Below, piece after piece: positions 11,841-24,230 of a stretch of DNA of 64,000 nucleotides; within the stretch, counting starts at the first letter, position 1, and each line of letters opens with the position of its first letter. The notes beneath the pieces are model-generated. The model made no database searches and was not told the DNA's origin. It saw nothing but the letters and a program-made list of their open reading frames with translations. The translations under genes and the position numbers were made by a program. The stretch covers positions 28,868,658 to 28,932,657 of the forward strand of contig NC_079505.1 of NCBI RefSeq assembly GCF_030052815.1, given 5' to 3'. The DNA is from Hevea brasiliensis (lineage: Eukaryota > Streptophyta > Magnoliopsida > Malpighiales > Euphorbiaceae).

Positions 11841-12275
11841 ATGAAACAATCAGAGCAAGACAGTGCTCCAGTCAGAATGTATGCAATGAGACAGAGGGAA
11901 GAGGCCGAGACATCTGATGTTGTGGCTGGTACCTTCTCAACTTTTAATCAAGATGTGTTTGTGTTATTTGACCCAGGTTCTACCCATTCTTATGTGAGTG
12001 CTAGTATCATTGATTGCATTGCTGTTCCATGTACAAAAATGGACTTTGAGGTGCTAGTAACAAGTCCACTAGGACAGGAAGTCAGGGTTAATAGAATGTA
12101 TAGAGATTGTCCTTTGGTGATCCAAGGACACACTTTCCTATCTGATCTCATTGAAATGCCCTTCAGAGATTATGATATCATCTTGGGCATGGATTGGTTA
12201 GCTAGGCATCATGCCATGATTGATCAGAGGTCAAGACAGTCACTTTTGGCCTTCCTCGGTGCAGTGATGTGGTAA
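11841..12275 (+). pseudogene. Aspartic protease region of element A, frameshifted at its end
   Basis: Retropepsin that would cut the Gag-Pol polyprotein. It is in the same frame as gag. The catalytic motif FDPGSTHS places the active Asp at about 11970-11972. Flanking conserved stretches VLVTSPLGQEV and DYDIILGMDWLARHH (the second half of the fold) are present. After [11 protein letters not shown] the frame drifts, ending in an unrelated tail and a stop near 12275. The downstream open frame begins in another phase at 12269, so at least one indel lies between about 12220 and 12270. Without it the protease would read straight into reverse transcriptase. Confidence 0.88.
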
Positions 12276-13306
12276 TACATGGGGAAAGGCAGTTATTGCC
12301 ATCAAACATCATTTCGGCTGCACTAGCCAGAAAAATAATCAGAAAGGGGTGTGAAGCCTACTTGGCACATGTGGTAGACACCCAAGTGGGGAGTCCAGCA
12401 TTGAAGGACATCCCTACAATACATGACTTTCCAGATGTGTTTCCTGATGAATTGCCAGGATTACCTCCGGAAAGAGAAGTGCAGTTTGAAATTAATGTTA
12501 TGCCTGGTGTGGAACCAATTTCCATAACGCCATACAGAATGGCACCAGCAGAATTGAACGAGTTGAAGATACAACTGCAAGAATTACTTGAAAAGGGCTT
12601 CATCCGCCCTAGTGTGTCACCTTGGGGAGCACCAGTATTGTTTGTTAAGAAGAAGGATGGTACTCTCCGCTTATGCATTGACTACCGACAGTTAAATAAG
12701 GTGACAATAAAGAACAGATATCCATTGCCTCGCATTGATGATCTGTTTGATCAGTTGAAGGGTGCAGCTGTATTCTCTAAAATTGATTTGCGATCCGTTA
12801 TTATCGATTGAAGGTGCAAGAGCAGTATTCCAAAAGCGCTTTGAACTCGGTATGGCCACTATGAGTTTCTAGTAATGCCATTCGGGTTAACAAATGCTCC
12901 AGCTGCTTTTATGGATCTGATGAACACTATCTTCAGACCATATCTTGATCAATTTGTGGTGGTGTTTATTGATGACATTTTGATATACTCGAGGAATGCA
13001 GAAAAGCATGATAGACATCTGCGGATTGTACTGCAGACTTTAAGGGAGAAACAACTATACGCCAAATTGTCGAAGTGTAAATTTTGGCTGAAAGAAATCT
13101 CCTTTTTGGGACATGTTGTGTCAGCTGAAGGGATCAAGGTAGATTCCAGCAAGGTAGAAGCTATCCTTAATTGGAAGCCGCCAGAACATCACGTAAATTC
13201 GCAGCTTAGGTTTAGTGGATATTACCGCCGGTTTGTGAAGGGGTTTTCTATGTTATCTTCTCCACCGACCAAACCGCCGGAAAGATGTAAAATTTCAGTG
13301 GACTGA
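12269..13306 (+). pseudogene. Reverse transcriptase of element A, frameshifted
   Basis: RNA-directed DNA polymerase domain. The first part (12269-12811) has the connection to protease, then [31 protein letters not shown] and the start of the KIDLRS motif. Around 12795-12860 several small indels break the motif normally reading into a conserved [11 protein letters not shown]. The frame resumes at 12875 with [12 protein letters not shown] and the catalytic [10 protein letters not shown], with the two Asp codons at about 12971-12976. The C-terminal part contains [11 protein letters not shown] and [10 protein letters not shown], then another frameshift near 13190-13280. The polymerase core is recognisable but cannot be made as one protein. 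Confidence 0.9.
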
Positions 13307-13740
13307 TAAATGCCAGCAAAGTTTTGATGAGTTGAAGAGGTGTTTGACTGAAGCTCCAGTCCTCACTTTACCTACTCCGGGTAAAGAATACACAGTTTAT
13401 AGTGATGCTTCTCACAATGGGCTAGGCTGTGTACTGATGTAAGATCGGAATGTCATTGCTTATGCATCACGCCAGCTGAAACCGCATGAGAGGAACTACC
13501 CAACACATGATCTAGAGCTAGCAGCTATTGTTTTTGCTCTGAAGATCTGGAGACACTATTTGTATGGAGAGAAATGCTACATTTACACAGATCACAAGAG
13601 CTTGAAGTACTTAGGCACCCAGAAGGAATTAAATTTGAGGCAGAGGAGATGGTTAGAACTCATCAAAGACTATGATTGCTTAATAGACTATCAGCCAGGG
13701 AAAGCAAATGTGGTGGCTGACGCCTTAAGTCGCAAGACTA
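13307..13740 (+). pseudogene. RNase H of element A with a stop codon
   Basis: RNase H of the Ty3/gypsy type, which removes RNA from the RNA-DNA hybrid. Visible motifs are [11 protein letters not shown] (first catalytic Asp), [15 protein letters not shown] (catalytic Glu), YTDHKSLKY (Asp) and VVADALSRK at the end. A TAA at about 13440-13442 replaces a codon after GCVLM, which fits a CAA-to-TAA change. The second half is open and continuous with integrase from 13560. Confidence 0.88.
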
Positions 13741-15284
13741 TGGCAAATCTTAGAGTTTCTCCTTTGTCCATGGTATGTGAATTGAAAGTACAACATGCCA
13801 GTTTAGAGATTGATGATGAGGGACAGACAGTAGTTGCATGGCATGTACAGCCAATGTTGATTGATCAGATCAGAATGGCTGCTCAGAGTGATGAAAAATA
13901 TCATAAGCTACTGAAAGAAGTCCAGCAGGGCAAGAAACCTGAATTCTCTGTGAGAGATGATGGTTTATTGCTACATCAGGGCAGAATGTGCATTCCTAAT
14001 GATACTGAATTGAGACGGATCATTATGAAGGAAGCACATGAGTCTCCATTTGCTATGCACCCTGGTGGAACTAAAATGTATAGAGGGCTGAAAGAGCATT
14101 ACTGGTGGATAGGTATGAAGAGAGATATAGCTGAGTTTGTTTCCAAATGCCTAACTTGTCAGCAAGTAAAGGCAGAACATCAAGTTCCAGCTGGTTTGTT
14201 ACATCCTTTGTCGATGCAGTGGAAATGGGAACGAATAACTATGGATTTTGTTACAGGACTTCCAAGGACACAGAGTAGTCATGATGCAGTATGGGTTATA
14301 ATTGACAGATTGACTAAGTCTGCTCACTTTTTGCCAGTTCGGATGGACTATAGCCTAGAAAGATTGGCCAGATTGTACATATATGAGATTGTAAAATTGC
14401 ATGGAGTTCCAGTATCAATTGTATCTGACAGAGATCCTAGGTTCACTTCTAGATTCTGGGGTAGTCTTCATAGAGCCCTAGGAACTAGATTAAACTTCAA
14501 AGACCTGACATTCCACCCAGACATGATGGCCATCGAGAGGGTTATTCAAATATTGGAGGATATGCTACGGGCTTGTGTGATTGAGTTTGAAGGTAGTTGG
14601 GATACACACTTGCCTTTGATTGAGTTTGCTTATAACAACAGCTACCAATTAAGCATTGGGATGCCTCCATATGAAGCATTGTATGGCAGGAAGTGCAGAA
14701 CTCCCTTATGTTGGGATGAAGTAGGTGAAAGGAAGATGATTAGGCTAGAAATTGTTCAGCAGACAGAGGAAAAGATCAGATTGATTAGAGATAGACTCAA
14801 GGCTGCATCAGACCGTCAGAAGTCCTATGTTGATTTGAAGAGAAGAGATATTGAATATGCAGTGGGTGATAAGGTATTCCTAAAAGTTTCTCCTTGGAAG
14901 AGGATTATGAGATTTGGCAGAAAGGGAAAACTGAGTCCTCGTTTCATCGGACCATATGAGGTTCTGGAAAGAGTGGGTCCTTTGGCATATCGGTTGGCAT
15001 TACCTCCAGAGCTAGCTAGGATACACAGTGTCTTCCATGTGTCCATGTTAAGGAGGTACAGATCTGACCCATCTCATGTACTATCAGTTGAAGAGATTGA
15101 GGTAAATCCAGACCTCTCATATGAGGAAGAACCCATAAAAATTCTGGCATATGAGGTGAAGCAGCTGAGGAACAAACAAATACACCTGGTTAAAGTGTTG
15201 TGGAACCATCATTTAGGCCAGGAAGCTACTTGGGAACGTGAAGAGGATATGAGGAGACAGCACCCACAGCTATTCAGAGACTAA
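13741..15284 (+). CDS. Integrase with chromodomain of element A, intact open frame
   Basis: The longest intact frame of the element; the open frame itself starts at 13560 inside RNase H and runs 574 residues. Integrase inserts element DNA into the genome. On that numbering, the zinc-binding HHCC module is H160, H167, C197 and C200 (CLTCQQ). The catalytic triad is D229 (TMDFVTG), D290 (SDRDPRF) and E326, with 35 residues between the last two. The C-terminal DNA-binding part contains [10 protein letters not shown], and a chromodomain follows at about 521-562 ([13 protein letters not shown]), which in chromoviruses directs insertion to marked heterochromatin. The core near residues 311-326 differs from B's copy ([12 protein letters not shown]), so activity may be impaired. 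It ends at a natural TAA just before the polypurine tract. Confidence 0.92.
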
Positions 15285-15317
15285 TGCCAAGTAAAATTTC
15301 GAGACGAAATTTATTTT

Positions 15318-15331
15318 AAGGGGGGGAGAAT
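15318..15331 (+). other. Polypurine tract, element A
   Basis: AAGGGGGGGAGAAT immediately before the 3' LTR start at 15332. Upstream is the 'AAATTTCGAGACGAAATTT' stretch also seen before the tracts of B, C and E. Confidence 0.92.
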
Positions 15332-18300
15332 TGTAACACCCCTATGTTCGGTAATGCGTTCTACTGTTCCGGTGACTAGTGTTATCCGAACAGCTAGGAT
15401 GCCTAGAACTACACTTCGTTATGAGTGTGGAGACATAAAATAATGAAATACAAGAAAAGAAAACACAAGAAAAACAAAGGAAAAATAATAGCAAAGAAAT
15501 GTAACCAAATTAAGTGAGTCGAGAACCCTAGCGATGGGTGACCGCACCGGGAAGTCAAGGCGTGGACCGTTGACTAGCCCTGGACTGCGGGGAACCCTGG
15601 AAAATATTTTTAGGACTTAAAGAGACATCAATTGAAGTATAAATATCATTAGAAATATCAAAGAAAAATTAAAGTATTAGTACAAGGAAAAGTGAGAAAT
15701 CGAAAGACAGATAAAACCCGGTGTTACCGAAAAATCGGGAATGCAACCCGAACAGGGGCATTATGGTCATTTGACGTACCAAATTTTCTTTTGACCTAAA
15801 TTTCCATTAAAAATAAATAATATTACACTTAGAAAATAAAATGAAAAATTAGTTTAGTGGTACCTAATGCAATTAGCCAAAAGTGGAGTGAAAATTGTGT
15901 AATTAGCACTTTAAGCTTATTATATGATTAATTTGAATGAGTGGACCACTAAGAATTATAAAATGGATTAAATATACTCATAAGTGGACAGATTACTCCC
16001 ACTCAAACATCATCTTCCTCACTTGGCTCAACCTTGCCGAAATGAAGAATGGGAATCCTCCATTGCCGTTTGCATGAAGCTCCATTAACTCCTTCAATTT
16101 ACCTCCAATCATCTAGGTTTCTTCATTAAATATTACCTCCACATCACAAGGAAGAAGTAGATACCAATATTAAGAAGTTTTAGTGAAGATTAAGCAAGTC
16201 CCAACAATAGGTAAGTTTGAGTTTTTGAATATTTCTTTGATAAAGTTTGTATACATGTTATGGGTGTTTGATTTGTGAAGAAAATTTTCAAGTTTGAGAA
16301 GTTCTTGATATATCCAGTTTGGACAGCCATGGAGATGTATATTTGATGATTTATTCTTACATTTATTTGATGGGAAATTATGTTGAGTAGGGTGATTAAT
16401 GTCCTAGTAAGTTAATTCCATGTATATATGTGGTGATTGTGCAATTGGGATGGAAGTTGATGAATTGTGGGACACTTTGGCATTATGGAGCATTTTCGCA
16501 GCTTTGGGACTCTTTAATGAGTTTTTGAATTCATGGAGATATTGGATAAATTGTGATATTGAGGATTGATGAATATGTATGTAAATTGGTTGTGTAAAGT
16601 GTATGTAAGAATTAGAAATGTTATGTGTATATGTAGTTGTATTTGGACTTTATGAATTAGAGTTTTATTTGGTGTATTAAGGATGTTTGTATTCTGCCCA
16701 AAATGATTTTAATGTGAAGTGGTAAATGGTTTTGGTAATGTACCAAATCAGAATTGGTAAGGGAAGTGGACTTAGAGTAAGGTAAATGTGTAATTGATAC
16801 ATGTTTATGCAATGTAATTAAGGGCAGTGTACATTTTAACCTATAACTCTAAATATGTAACTCCAATTGGTATGAGACCAATTGGAGGTGAAACTAGGCA
16901 CAAAATGTGCCAACTTTCATGAAGGAAACATACCAAAATTCTGCTTGCAAGGTAGCATGAAAAATGACCAATTCGGATTGAGTACAATTGAGGCCTGAAA
17001 ATTGACCAATTGGGCAGCAGTTAGTGCTTAGGCTATAAATCACTCAAAACAGGTCCAATTGACCTGAAATTTTAACCATGAATAGTTAAGACCAATATCT
17101 ACAAGTCTTATGAAGACACCAAAGCCCAGAAATGACCATAAGCAAGTCAAACAGCTTGCAAAAGTTCGGGTCCAAAAACTGGCCGAACCAAAGTTGACCA
17201 AATTGACCTAAAATGACCTAATTTGATGCCATTTGACCAGCAATAGTAAAATGACCATACCTTGGTCTACATAACTCAGAATGACCTAAAATTTTGCCCC
17301 GCGTTCCATAAGACATAGATCTACAAGTTTGTAGTTTTTACCGAAACCCGAAAACAGAGGGAGCTAGGTCGTCCGGCTAGGTCAAACTAGTATCCCGGAA
17401 TCCAGCAATTTGCAATAAAATGCACTAAACAAGGAAATGAAATTGGTAACGAGTACCAACCCTAAAACACTATCGAATGTGACATATTAGTGACACTAAA
17501 ACCTAAATTACCTAGAACGCATCGAGGGTCGGTATATTAGGTGATTAAGCAAATAATAGCTTTCAGTGAATTATTGTCAACCATTATCGATAGAGACAGT
17601 TTAATTTAGTACTGAAACACTTCAAATTGTATTTCTTAGTTAGTAAAGACTCAGGGAAAGGGAAGGAAACACGAGTCGGACCAGAGACGATTATCGAGGT
17701 TTGTGCACAACAACTATTTCTTTTGAATTTTTTTCAATTGAAATGAATTATGACTAATTGTACATTATTGTTTTAAATTGTGGAAATGTGTTTGAATGGA
17801 TATTTATTGCTTGAAAAGCACTGTAAATGGTTTGAAACTGTGTAAAATTGTTTGAATGATATTGATGGATACTTATTGATTGAAAAGCATTGGAAATGGT
17901 TTGAAACCACAGCTATCATGTATATTGATTGTATTCCTCGCTAGCTTGTCTAGTGGGACGAATTGAATTCCCTCTCTGGCTGAAGTGTTGAGGTGTGTGC
18001 CTGTTAAGGACGAATTGGATTAGTACTCATATTTTTGCTAACTAGCTATGTTATTCCTCATTAGTCATTGACTTTTGGGACGAATTGAATACCTCATTAG
18101 CCATCGGCTTTTGGGACGAGTTGAACTTTGGAACATGATTAAGCTGTGTGTGATTTATTGATATGTATTGTGAGATTGTGAAATGAATTTAAACTCTTAT
18201 TGACATATACTGTCTTTTGAATTCAACCACGATCTGACTCATTGAAATTTATTGTGATATTGAGAAATGGAGTTTAAATTCTTGTTGACAATTATTGTCT

Positions 18301-19028
18301 TGAAATTAACTATGGTTTTAAGTATCCACTATTTATATGATTTATGAATTGTGATTTAAAGTTGTATTTGGTTAATGTGTGCACCACTGAGACATTGTCT
18401 CAGTGATAGCTTTTTATTGCTGTCGCAAGTAGACAGACAGATAGGGCAGCAGACTAGGCTGCTAGTACCTCCAGCGAGAGATTATCGGGTATAATGAGTA
18501 TACCAACATTTTGCATTTTGTACTGTAATGTATGACCACTGTATGTACATATTGTTTTTGGTTTTGAGCAGTTGTAAATTCAAATTGTACCTTGAAGTTG
18601 TAAAATAATTGTGAGTTATTTTGGCTTGTAAAAATTGTATTGTATTTCTTTTATCTCAGTCTTTGAAAAATTACTGTGGATTTGAGTTGAGAAATGTGTT
18701 GTGTTGAGAAATATGTTGGAGTTGAGATTTGGAAATCTATTGAAGTGCTTTTTACAGGTTTTCTGAAGAACTGTTTTATCCAAAATACAGATGGCACTAT
18801 GCCAAAATTTTTACAGAAATTCCAAATAATTCAAATGTGTTAGTTTTATCACTTCAGTTCAAAAAGGTTTTTAACACCTGTAAATAGTGCTCACCACTGT
18901 AAAAGAAGTAAGAAAAGTTTTTAAAATCCCTTGTAGTGTATTTAATGGGTTATCAGTAGACAGAGTTAGTAATTTATTAGGTATACTACGGGATCATGTT
19001 ATGCCTTATAGAGGGATAGGGTGTGACA
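15332..19028 (+). repeat. 3' LTR of element A
   Basis: Direct repeat of 6807-10475, closely similar by eye; most differences noted in the first 100 bases are C/T or G/A transitions. Hairpins are at 18387-18403 and 18792-18804, TATA box at 15957-15964, donor-like site at 16211. It carries 25 bp near 15897-15921 that the 5' LTR lacks. The weak open frame at the right end is LTR sequence running into the flank. Confidence 0.93.
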
Positions 19029-19698
19029 AGTTGGGAATAAGGAGGAATGAATATTGGGAGTGCTTCTCTTATGCAGGAATTCAGACCTATGAGTCTAATG
19101 TACTGTTTGAGTCATAACTGTTATTGTGTGACTCCAATTGGTATGAAGCCATTTGGAGGTGAAACTAGACTCAAAATACCGCATTTTTCATGAAGAAATC
19201 CTACCCAAATTCTTTCAAAATCGTAGTCAATTTACTGTCCCCATCCGGGTATTCAAAAACTAAACCTAGAAAAATAACCAAATGAACAGTACATGTTCAT
19301 TTAACCATAACTCTCTCTAGACAGGTCCAAATGACCTGAATTTTATACCATTGGAAAGACTAGACATAGGACTACAACTTGTATTGAGAAAACCAAGCCC
19401 AGAAATGTTTCTAATCAAATGAAATCGTTGACTCAAGTTAGGATACCAAACTGACCTGCACCATTCTGCCCATAATTTCCCGTACTAATGCTCACCCGAC
19501 CAGTTTTGGAAAGATGGCCATAACTTGGTCAACGAAAACCCAAATTCAATGAAACCAGTGACACAATTTCTATAAGACATATATTTACAAGATTGGTCTT
19601 TTGACCAAAATCCAGATACTGAGGGAACTAGGCCAATTTATTAGGTTAAGTTAGTATATAAATTCTGGAAATTTCCTAAGTGATCATTTGACCCCAGA
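19029..19698 (+). repeat. C LTR2, segment b
   Basis: Begins with the duplicated target AGTTG of element A and matches 62596-63230. It ends with CCAGA (19694-19698), the target duplicated by element B. It contains the hairpin-like CTCCAATTGG block and the AGGTC/GACCT palindrome near 19322. There is no gene. Confidence 0.9.
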
Positions 19699-20205
19699 TG
19701 TAACATCCTCATTTTAGCTAGTCCGTACAGTCTACCATTCCGGTGACCAGTGTCGGTCCGGACAGCTAGAACGTTCGGAAAAATATTTAAACTATAGTGT
19801 GGAACCAAAAAAAAAATTAACTCAAATATTAATAAGAAAAATTTAGGGAAAAAAATTATAAAATAATTTTTGGGAATCTAGAGAAGGGTTATAGAGGTTC
19901 TTATGGCATTAGAATGCCAAGAAAATACTTAGAAAAATTTTTCAATCGGTACAGACAATTTTGGCCCGTTAAGCCAAATGGAGGGCATTTTAGTCATTTC
20001 GTCTTCAGAGATGATTTTTGGGCCAACTTGTCCAGTTAAATAAATAATTTATATAACATAAAATATGAATAAATATTATTAAAAATTTAATTACAATTAA
20101 ATACACAAGAAATGGAGAGAAAATGAAAGAAAATGGATTTATGACATCATCATGATGTCATTAAAACTCACCCAACCAACCCAATCTTGACACATAGCAT
20201 AAACA

Positions 20206-20214
20206 TATATAAAA
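20206..20214 (+). promoter_or_regulatory. TATA-like box, B 5' LTR
   Basis: TATATAAAA about 510 bp into the LTR; repeated at 28200-28208 in the 3' LTR. A transcript start near 20240 would be expected. Confidence 0.55.
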
Positions 20215-22101
20215 GTGGCTAAATGGGCTGGAAAATGAAAAAAAAAATCAGAACACCTTTTCTTCTTCTTATCCTTGACGTCAACTCTCCTTCCCTAACC
20301 TCCATGAACAAGCTTTTTCAAGCTTGATTTTCCCTAGCTTTCTTCCACCAAAAACCCTAATTGTCAACACAAAAACTTGCTCTTACACCTTGGTGATTCT
20401 TTTGGGAGCAAAAAGAAGAGGAAAACAAGAGCTTTAGCAAGTGGGAAAATCTCACTCCTTCGAGTTTAGTGACCTAACCATGAATTTTACTTTAAATTCA
20501 TGATAAGGACTTTGAATGAGTGTAAATTACAAAGAAAAAAATTGTTGAATACCATTTGTACGTAAACCCTAGATTTTTGATAGCCATGGTTAGGGTTTGA
20601 TTGTGTTGAGTTTAATGAAATTAAAAGACTATCATGGCTGCCCATAATATGTATTTACTAAGTGGATTGATGGAATGAAGTGAAAATGCATGAATGGTAA
20701 TGTGTGAGTCAGGGTTTGGAGTGCAAAAATGGGATTTTGACCATGTGATGATGAAAATAGGTTTTAATGGTCAATTACTAACCATTTAGTTCTGTTTAAT
20801 AAAAAAATGAATTGTGTTGAGTGATGGGATTGGGTTTGGTGTGGCTGCCATTAGAGTGACCTGTAGAATTAGACTTGAGTCCAGCAGGTTTGGGCAGTCA
20901 TAACTTGAATTATAGAGGTTCAATTGGTGCAAAGCCAATTAGACATGAAACTAGACACATAATGGCATAACTTTGGTGAAGAAACCATGCCCATAAAACC
21001 AAACCAGGTGGACCAAAAGCTTGCCCTAATTCGGGTGACCTGCAGTCTATTTCTGCAGAATGACTAAATGAACAGTATTTGGTCATTTGGCCATAACTCA
21101 GTGTGGAATGGTCCAATTGACCTGACATTTTACTAGAAACAACTTGAGATATAGACCAACAACTTTCATGAAGGAACCTAACCCAAATTATGACCATAAC
21201 TAATCCAACAAGTGAGTTGCAGTCACTGTTCACTGCACTGTAGATATGGTCAGTCCAGAAAAAATTTCAATCTGGCTAGTTGTGGTTTTTGGACAATAAC
21301 TTGAGCTACAAAACTCTAAATGGAGTGATTCAAAAAAGTAAATTCAACTAGACAAAATAAGAAACAAATTTCATGTTGATCATTTTGCCAAATTCCCACT
21401 GTAAAAATGACCAATGGAACAATAAAAATGAAGCATGAAAATTGAAAATTCTGCTTAATTAACATTAAGCTTAGAAATGGTATTGGCTATCAATACCAAC
21501 AAATTTTAAATCCAAAATGTGGCATGTTGGGAGTATTAAAACTAATATACCTATTGTCTATGCAAAAGTCAACATTTTGGTTGACTAATGAAGTGAATAG
21601 TAACACCAAAACTTGAAACTCAAAAATTGCAAAACTCAAAAGTGTAAAATGCCCTAGTATACCTAACAAGATTGGTTTGGATAGCTTGGCATGCGAATAG
21701 AGTTCTGTTAGCAGTACTGCATATGGCTTCATGCCATTCTGTGTTTCATGGCTCCCATGCCATTCTGTGACATAATAGCCTTTGGCTAAGTTATTTGAGT
21801 TGATATACTTGGGTTTTAACCCTGATAATTATTACAGCTTATTAGCTGTTCTGTTGCACACCGGGAGACATAGTGTGATCGATGGTGTGATGGTCTGAGG
21901 TACTTAGTACCCAGTGCCATTTTACCCATTTATCCAGTCCAGTCAACTAGTATGGGTTACTCGGGCAATGATAATGAACCTTATCAAATTTTAAGTGAAT
22001 AATACTACAAGTAATACCAGAAATTAAGTCTACCCAAAAATGAAATCATACATTCTATATAATTATTTTATTCTATTTGATTTTATTTTATATTGTCACC
22101 A

Positions 22102-22119
22102 CTAAGCAGAATTGCTTAG
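22102..22119 (+). promoter_or_regulatory. Conserved LTR hairpin, B 5' LTR
   Basis: CTAAGCA-GAAT-TGCTTAG, a perfect 7-bp stem after TCACCA. The 3' LTR copy is 43792-43809. Confidence 0.65.
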
Positions 22120-22757
22120 TACATCGCTTTTGCCACGTGCAGGTACCGGAGACCTAGCTGGGAAGCCCAGCAAACATCAGATGAGGTGAGTCTTCAGAGC
22201 TGCATCCGGGGTCCAGAGTCACCTCACATCTGCACTGCATATGGTAGTACATTAGGACTATAGGTGGCCCTTTTGTATTTTGCATTTCGTATTAGTTTGG
22301 ATTGTAACTATAAACTCCTGTAATTATGTATTAATGTAAATATATGAAATTTCATATTATTGAGATCTTTTGCATAATGTATGTTGATAAATGAAATGTT
22401 GAGAATTAATTGTGAATATGCTTCAAGTGATGAAGTGAACAGAAAAGTTTTGAAAATAGTATTGTGATTTGAGATTGAGATTTTGAGATTGACTTGAATT
22501 AGTATAATGGAGTTTCGATTTGGAAATTATTTTGGAAGTGTTTTTAAACAGGTTCAGAAGAACTATTTTTCCAATTTACAGCCGGCACTTTTCCAAATTT
22601 TCTATAAAATTTGCGGATAAATTCAGATTTATCAAAATTGAAATAAATGAATTATAAAGGGATAAATTGTAATAAAAACATAAATTGGTGCTCCGGCACA
22701 CTGAGTGGCATAACTTGCTCGGCTACACTGTAGACGAGTAAGGGGTGTCACATTTAG

Positions 22758-22769
22758 TGGTATTAGAGC
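22758..22769 (+). other. Primer binding site, element B
   Basis: TGGTATTAGAGC, one C-to-T mismatch to the initiator tRNA-Met complement, 5 nt after the LTR end. Confidence 0.88.
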
Positions 22770-22880
22770 ATCGGTTTAGGCATTTTCGGGCCTAGATAGA
22801 GTACCTACCATTGCATTGCATTTGTAAGTGTTGAGGTGACACTGATGCAGATCTGTTTGTTTTCTTATTTTGAATAGGAT

Positions 22881-24230
22881 ATGGATCCAGCTTCGCAGAG
22901 AGCAGTTGAGGAAGAGGTGGAGTGTCGTGCTCCACCAAGGGCTGAATCTGGGAGCAGGGTAGAATCTGCTCCACCAGTAGCTGTCGTGCTCCACCAAGGG
23001 CTGAATCTGGGAGCAGGGTAGAATCTGCTCCACCAGCAGCTGAGGCACCTACCCAACCTCAGTTTGCTCTATTTCAACAAATGACCGAATTCTACTGGCA
23101 AATGATGGGGGCAATTCCACCACCACAACCACAGCCACAACCTCCACCAGTACTACAGAAATCTAATTTGGAGAAACTGCGAAAGCATGGGGCTGTGGAC
23201 TTCTTTGGGAAGAGGGAGGATGATCCCATGACCACAGAAAACTGGTTGGATAGAACCATCAGAGTGCTAAAATAGCTAAACTACACCCTCGAGCAGAACC
23301 TGGTGGGTGCTGGGTCCATACTTCAGGATGATGCATATCAGTGGTGGGACACAGTAACCAATGAGGTGCAACCTGAACGGATCACCTGAGAATTCTTCCT
23401 CACAGAGTTCAGGAAGAAATATATTAGCAAAATGTATTTAGAAGAGCGAAGAAGGGAATTTATCAGTCTGAGATAGAGACAGTTGTCAGTGGCTGAGTAT
23501 GAGAGTGAATTTGTTAGACTGAGCAGATATGGGAGGGAGATAGTCCCTACAGAGGCAGAGAGGTGCAGACGGTTTGAAGAAGTTGCTCAATGACAACATC
23601 AAAGTCATGATCACAGCACTGGAGATTACGGATTTTGCTAAGCTAGTGGATGCTGCATCAAAAGTGGAAAGGGTCAGAATCAATGAACAAAATAGAAGGG
23701 AAAGACAACAGAAGAGGGGTCTGGGTCAGTCCAGTACATTTTTTCCTCCCAGCAAGAAGAGTAAGGGTCCTCCTGCTCAGAGTTCAGGACCACCACAGGG
23801 TCAAGGTCACCTCGGGGCCTGCACCACGCTCACACCTAGGAGAGGCCAGTCCACACCATAAATGGGTAGCTCTCCAGGGATGGTGTTTAAGGGACCAGCC
23901 TCTGCATCTTCTGCTTGTTAGTACTGTCAAAAGTGGCATAAAGGGGAATGTTGGCGAGTGACCGGTACATGCTTACGGTGTGGATCGACAGAACATTAGA
24001 TCAAGAATTGTCCGAAGAGGACTATTACTGTTGCTCCAACACAAACTAACAGACCTGCTCCTGCACCATAAAAGGGTAGGAAGCCCGATAAACCTGAGGT
24101 AGCTGGTCCATCACTGAGGCCTACATTCGAGTCAGCTGAGAGGCCAGACACTAGAATACCTACTAGGGCCTATGCCATTAGAGCTCAGGAGGAGCAAGAT
24201 GCCCCGGATGTCATCAGGGGTACGTTTTCC
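22881..24230 (+). pseudogene. gag of element B, disrupted
   Basis: Gypsy capsid-nucleocapsid gene. The ATG at 22881 (MDPASQRAVEEE) lies three bases after an acceptor-like AATAG. A 59-bp tandem duplication (22923-23040) throws the N-terminal part out of frame. The gag core follows (NLEKLRKHGAVDFFGKREDD near 23165-23220, then YQWWDTV and KKYISKMYLEERRREF). Stops include a TAG near 23273, a TGA near 23388 and a TAG near 23473, and there is a frameshift near 23575. The zinc knuckle near 23971-24012 reads CLRCGSTEH-stop-IKNC, with all four metal ligands kept but a TAG right after His. The closing stretch RAYAIRAQEEQ precedes protease. Related to the C gag. Confidence 0.87.
22923..23040 (+). repeat. 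59-bp tandem duplication in B gag
   Basis: Two nearly identical units, 22923-22981 and 22982-23040, differing at one base near the end (GTAGC versus GCAGC). Because 59 is not a multiple of three, the second unit shifts the gag frame. Confidence 0.95.

Larger units (their letters stand above)
6807..19028 (+). mobile_element. Gypsy element A, complete structure, Tekay/Del-like chromovirus
   Basis: A 12,222-bp element with LTRs of 3,669 and 3,697 bp, both TGTAACACCCC...GTGTGACA. It is flanked by the perfect duplication AGTTG at 6802-6806 and 19029-19033. The undisturbed target is visible at about 62590-62610 in C LTR3. Internal order is primer site, gag, protease, reverse transcriptase, RNase H, integrase, chromodomain, polypurine tract. 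One in-frame stop, two or more frameshifts and other stops make it non-autonomous now, although the LTRs are still very similar. The chromodomain, very long LTRs and tRNA-Met primer site suggest the Tekay/Del clade; this was not tested by phylogeny. Confidence 0.95.
19699..22752 (+). repeat. 5' LTR of element B
   Basis: Direct repeat of 27690-29963 plus 43668-44441. It has a shared TCCGG block near 19730-19775, a GGTCATTT block near 19985-20025, a strong TATA box at 20206-20214, and a hairpin at 22102-22119. The donor-like site seen in other families is weak here (GAGTTTAGTG near 20463). There is no gene. Confidence 0.93.

Noticed and set aside
12358..12678. Minus-strand open frames opposite pol (also 12949-13152, 14825-15046, 27048-27332)
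   Set aside because: They are shadows of the conserved reverse transcriptase and integrase frames.
18887..19117. A 76-residue frame at the end of the A 3' LTR and a related one at 32256-32477
   Set aside because: It starts in the LTR end and runs into the flanking sequence, which differs at the two sites.
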